A DNA stretch of 7,792 nucleotides from assembly GCA_937934775.1 (NCBI GenBank), contig CALGYL010000253.1:1-7792 (forward strand), in the 5' to 3' direction. The translations under genes were made by a program, and so were the position numbers. Source of the stretch: an uncultured Clostridia bacterium (GTDB taxonomy: Bacteria; Bacillota; Clostridia; Christensenellales; Aristaeellaceae). The notes below the pieces were generated by a model that saw only the letters and a program-made list of their open reading frames with translations, made no database searches and was not told the origin of the DNA. Shown here one piece after another: positions 6,839 to 7,792 of the stretch; the stretch's first letter is position 1, and the number at the start of each line of letters is the position of its first letter.

Positions 6839-7792
6839 TCAGTTTCCTCCTTCAAGGCTTCCAATGGCCGCGGTCAGCGCGGCTAGGCCGCGGTCGATTT
6901 CCGGATAAGTGATGGTGAGCGGCGGCAAAAGCCGAAGCTTTTTCTTGGCGGTCAGGGTCAGCACGCCCTTTTTGATGCCCTCGGCGACCAGCTGCTGCGC
7001 GGTGAAATCTTCCAGTTCAACGCCCAGCATGAGCCCCATGCCGGTGACCGACTTCACGCCGCGCAGGCGCTTCAGCTTTTCGACGATGTAGGTACCCTTC
7101 TCGCGGACGCTCTCCAGAAGCGCCTCGTCCAGGCGATCCAAAACCTCAACCGCGCCCGCGCAGGCGACGGGGTTCGCGCCGAAGGTGGAACCGTGATCGC
7201 CGTAGCCCAGCACGTCCCCGGTCTTCTCGCCAAGCAGCGCTGCGCCGATGGGCAGCCCCGCGCCCAGGCCCTTCGCGCAGGTGATGATGTCGGGCGTGAT
7301 GCCAAACTGCTGGCAGGAGAACAGTGTGCCCGTGCGGCCGATGCCGGTCTGCACTTCGTCGACGATGACCAAGATGTCCCGCTCCTGACAGTACTCGGTC
7401 ACCGCCTGCACAAACGCCTTTTCCAGCGGCACAATGCCGCCTTCGCCCTGTACCATCTCCATGATAATCGCGCAGACGGATTTGTCAAGCTTGGGCAGCG
7501 TATCCGCCAGATTGGGCAGCGCGCGGATAAAGCCCGGAGTGAACGGCATGAAGAAACGGTGGAAGCTGTCCTGCCCGGTGGCGGAAACGGTGGTCACCGT
7601 GCGGCCATGGAAGCTGTTCTCCAGTGTCACAATGCTCGCGCGCCCCTCGCCGTACCGGTCGAAGGAGTACTTGCGGGCGGTCTTGATGGCGCACTCGTTG
7701 GCCTCCGCGCCGCTGTTGGCGAAGAATACCTTCTTCATGCCGGTCCGCTCGCACAGCGTCTGGGCCACCTTGCCGCAGGGCTCGGTATAAAA
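6839..7792 (-). CDS. argD: Acetylornithine aminotransferase, N terminus beyond the window edge
   Basis: This is a class III PLP-dependent aminotransferase that interconverts N-acetylglutamate semialdehyde and N-acetylornithine, with glutamate as amino donor. The frame stays open to the last base, so 317 residues are visible and about 75-80 N-terminal ones are missing compared with the roughly 395-residue family. Motifs in order are NSGAEANECAIK (phosphate/PLP loop), SFHGRT, VQGEGGI, VDEVQTGIGRTG (cofactor Asp), CAKGLGAGLPIGA with the Schiff-base lysine at fragment residue 174, HGSTFGANPVACA, and RLLPPLTIT near the end. A GTG at 7768 could be mistaken for a start. However, the residues before it (FYTEPCGK) continue the family pattern, so the gene is cut by the window, not naturally short. 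Succinyl-DAP or ornithine aminotransferase activity is possible in this family. The directly following argF supports the arginine role. Confidence 0.94.
   Translation of the reverse strand, partial: FYTEPCGKVAQTLCERTGMKKVFFANSGAEANECAIKTARKYSFDRYGEGRASIVTLENSFHGRTVTTVSATGQDSFHRFFMPFTPGFIRALPNLADTLPKLDKSVCAIIMEMVQGEGGIVPLEKAFVQAVTEYCQERDILVIVDEVQTGIGRTGTLFSCQQFGITPDIITCAKGLGAGLPIGAALLGEKTGDVLGYGDHGSTFGANPVACAGAVEVLDRLDEALLESVREKGTYIVEKLKRLRGVKSVTGMGLMLGVELEDFTAQQLVAEGIKKGVLTLTAKKKLRLLPPLTITYPEIDRGLAALTAAIGSLEGGN
6846..6852 (-). promoter_or_regulatory. Ribosome binding site of argF within argD
   Basis: AAGGAGG lies 7 bases before the argF ATG on the minus strand, and the same bases encode the E-G-G part of the argD C-terminal EGGN. 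This full-consensus site and the TGA-ATG junction point to coupled translation of argD and argF. Confidence 0.85.

Overview
The window reads as a chromosomal segment of a GC-rich anaerobic member of the Firmicutes/Clostridia. This is inferred from three things: the tail of an [FeFe]-hydrogenase maturase (HydF), strong AAGGAGG-type ribosome binding sites, and Clostridia-like arginine and pyrimidine biosynthesis proteins. The exact taxon cannot be read from this stretch. No tRNA, rRNA, CRISPR array, insertion sequence, phage gene or attachment site is visible.

Layout. From the left edge, the plus strand carries the last 111 codons of hydF. A 192-base convergent intergenic region follows, with a strong hairpin terminator. 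Everything else lies on the minus strand. In transcription order, right to left, it is: argD (acetylornithine aminotransferase, 5' end cut by the window edge), argF (ornithine carbamoyltransferase), an intrinsic terminator, a leader/promoter region of about 230 bases, carA (carbamoyl-phosphate synthase small subunit), and one very long gene. That gene encodes a complete carbamoyl-phosphate synthase large subunit (CarB) joined in frame to a full-length diaminopimelate-epimerase-like domain (DapF).

How the genes fit. ArgD makes N-acetylornithine, from which other enzymes release ornithine. CarA and CarB make carbamoyl phosphate. ArgF joins carbamoyl phosphate to ornithine to give citrulline. 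Carbamoyl phosphate also feeds pyrimidine synthesis. argD-argF are tightly coupled, with the stop codon directly abutting the start codon. carA-carB overlap by 17 bases. The terminator after argF suggests that carAB has its own promoter and can be controlled separately.

The unusual part is the CarB-DapF fusion. The two halves belong to unrelated pathways: carbamoyl phosphate versus lysine and peptidoglycan meso-diaminopimelate. There is no stop, no ATG and no ribosome binding site at the junction. The DapF half keeps its second catalytic cysteine and most substrate-binding residues. However, it has serine at the position of the first catalytic cysteine, and changes in two other strongly conserved active-site motifs. 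It may be a repurposed or impaired epimerase domain attached to CarB next to the allosteric domain.
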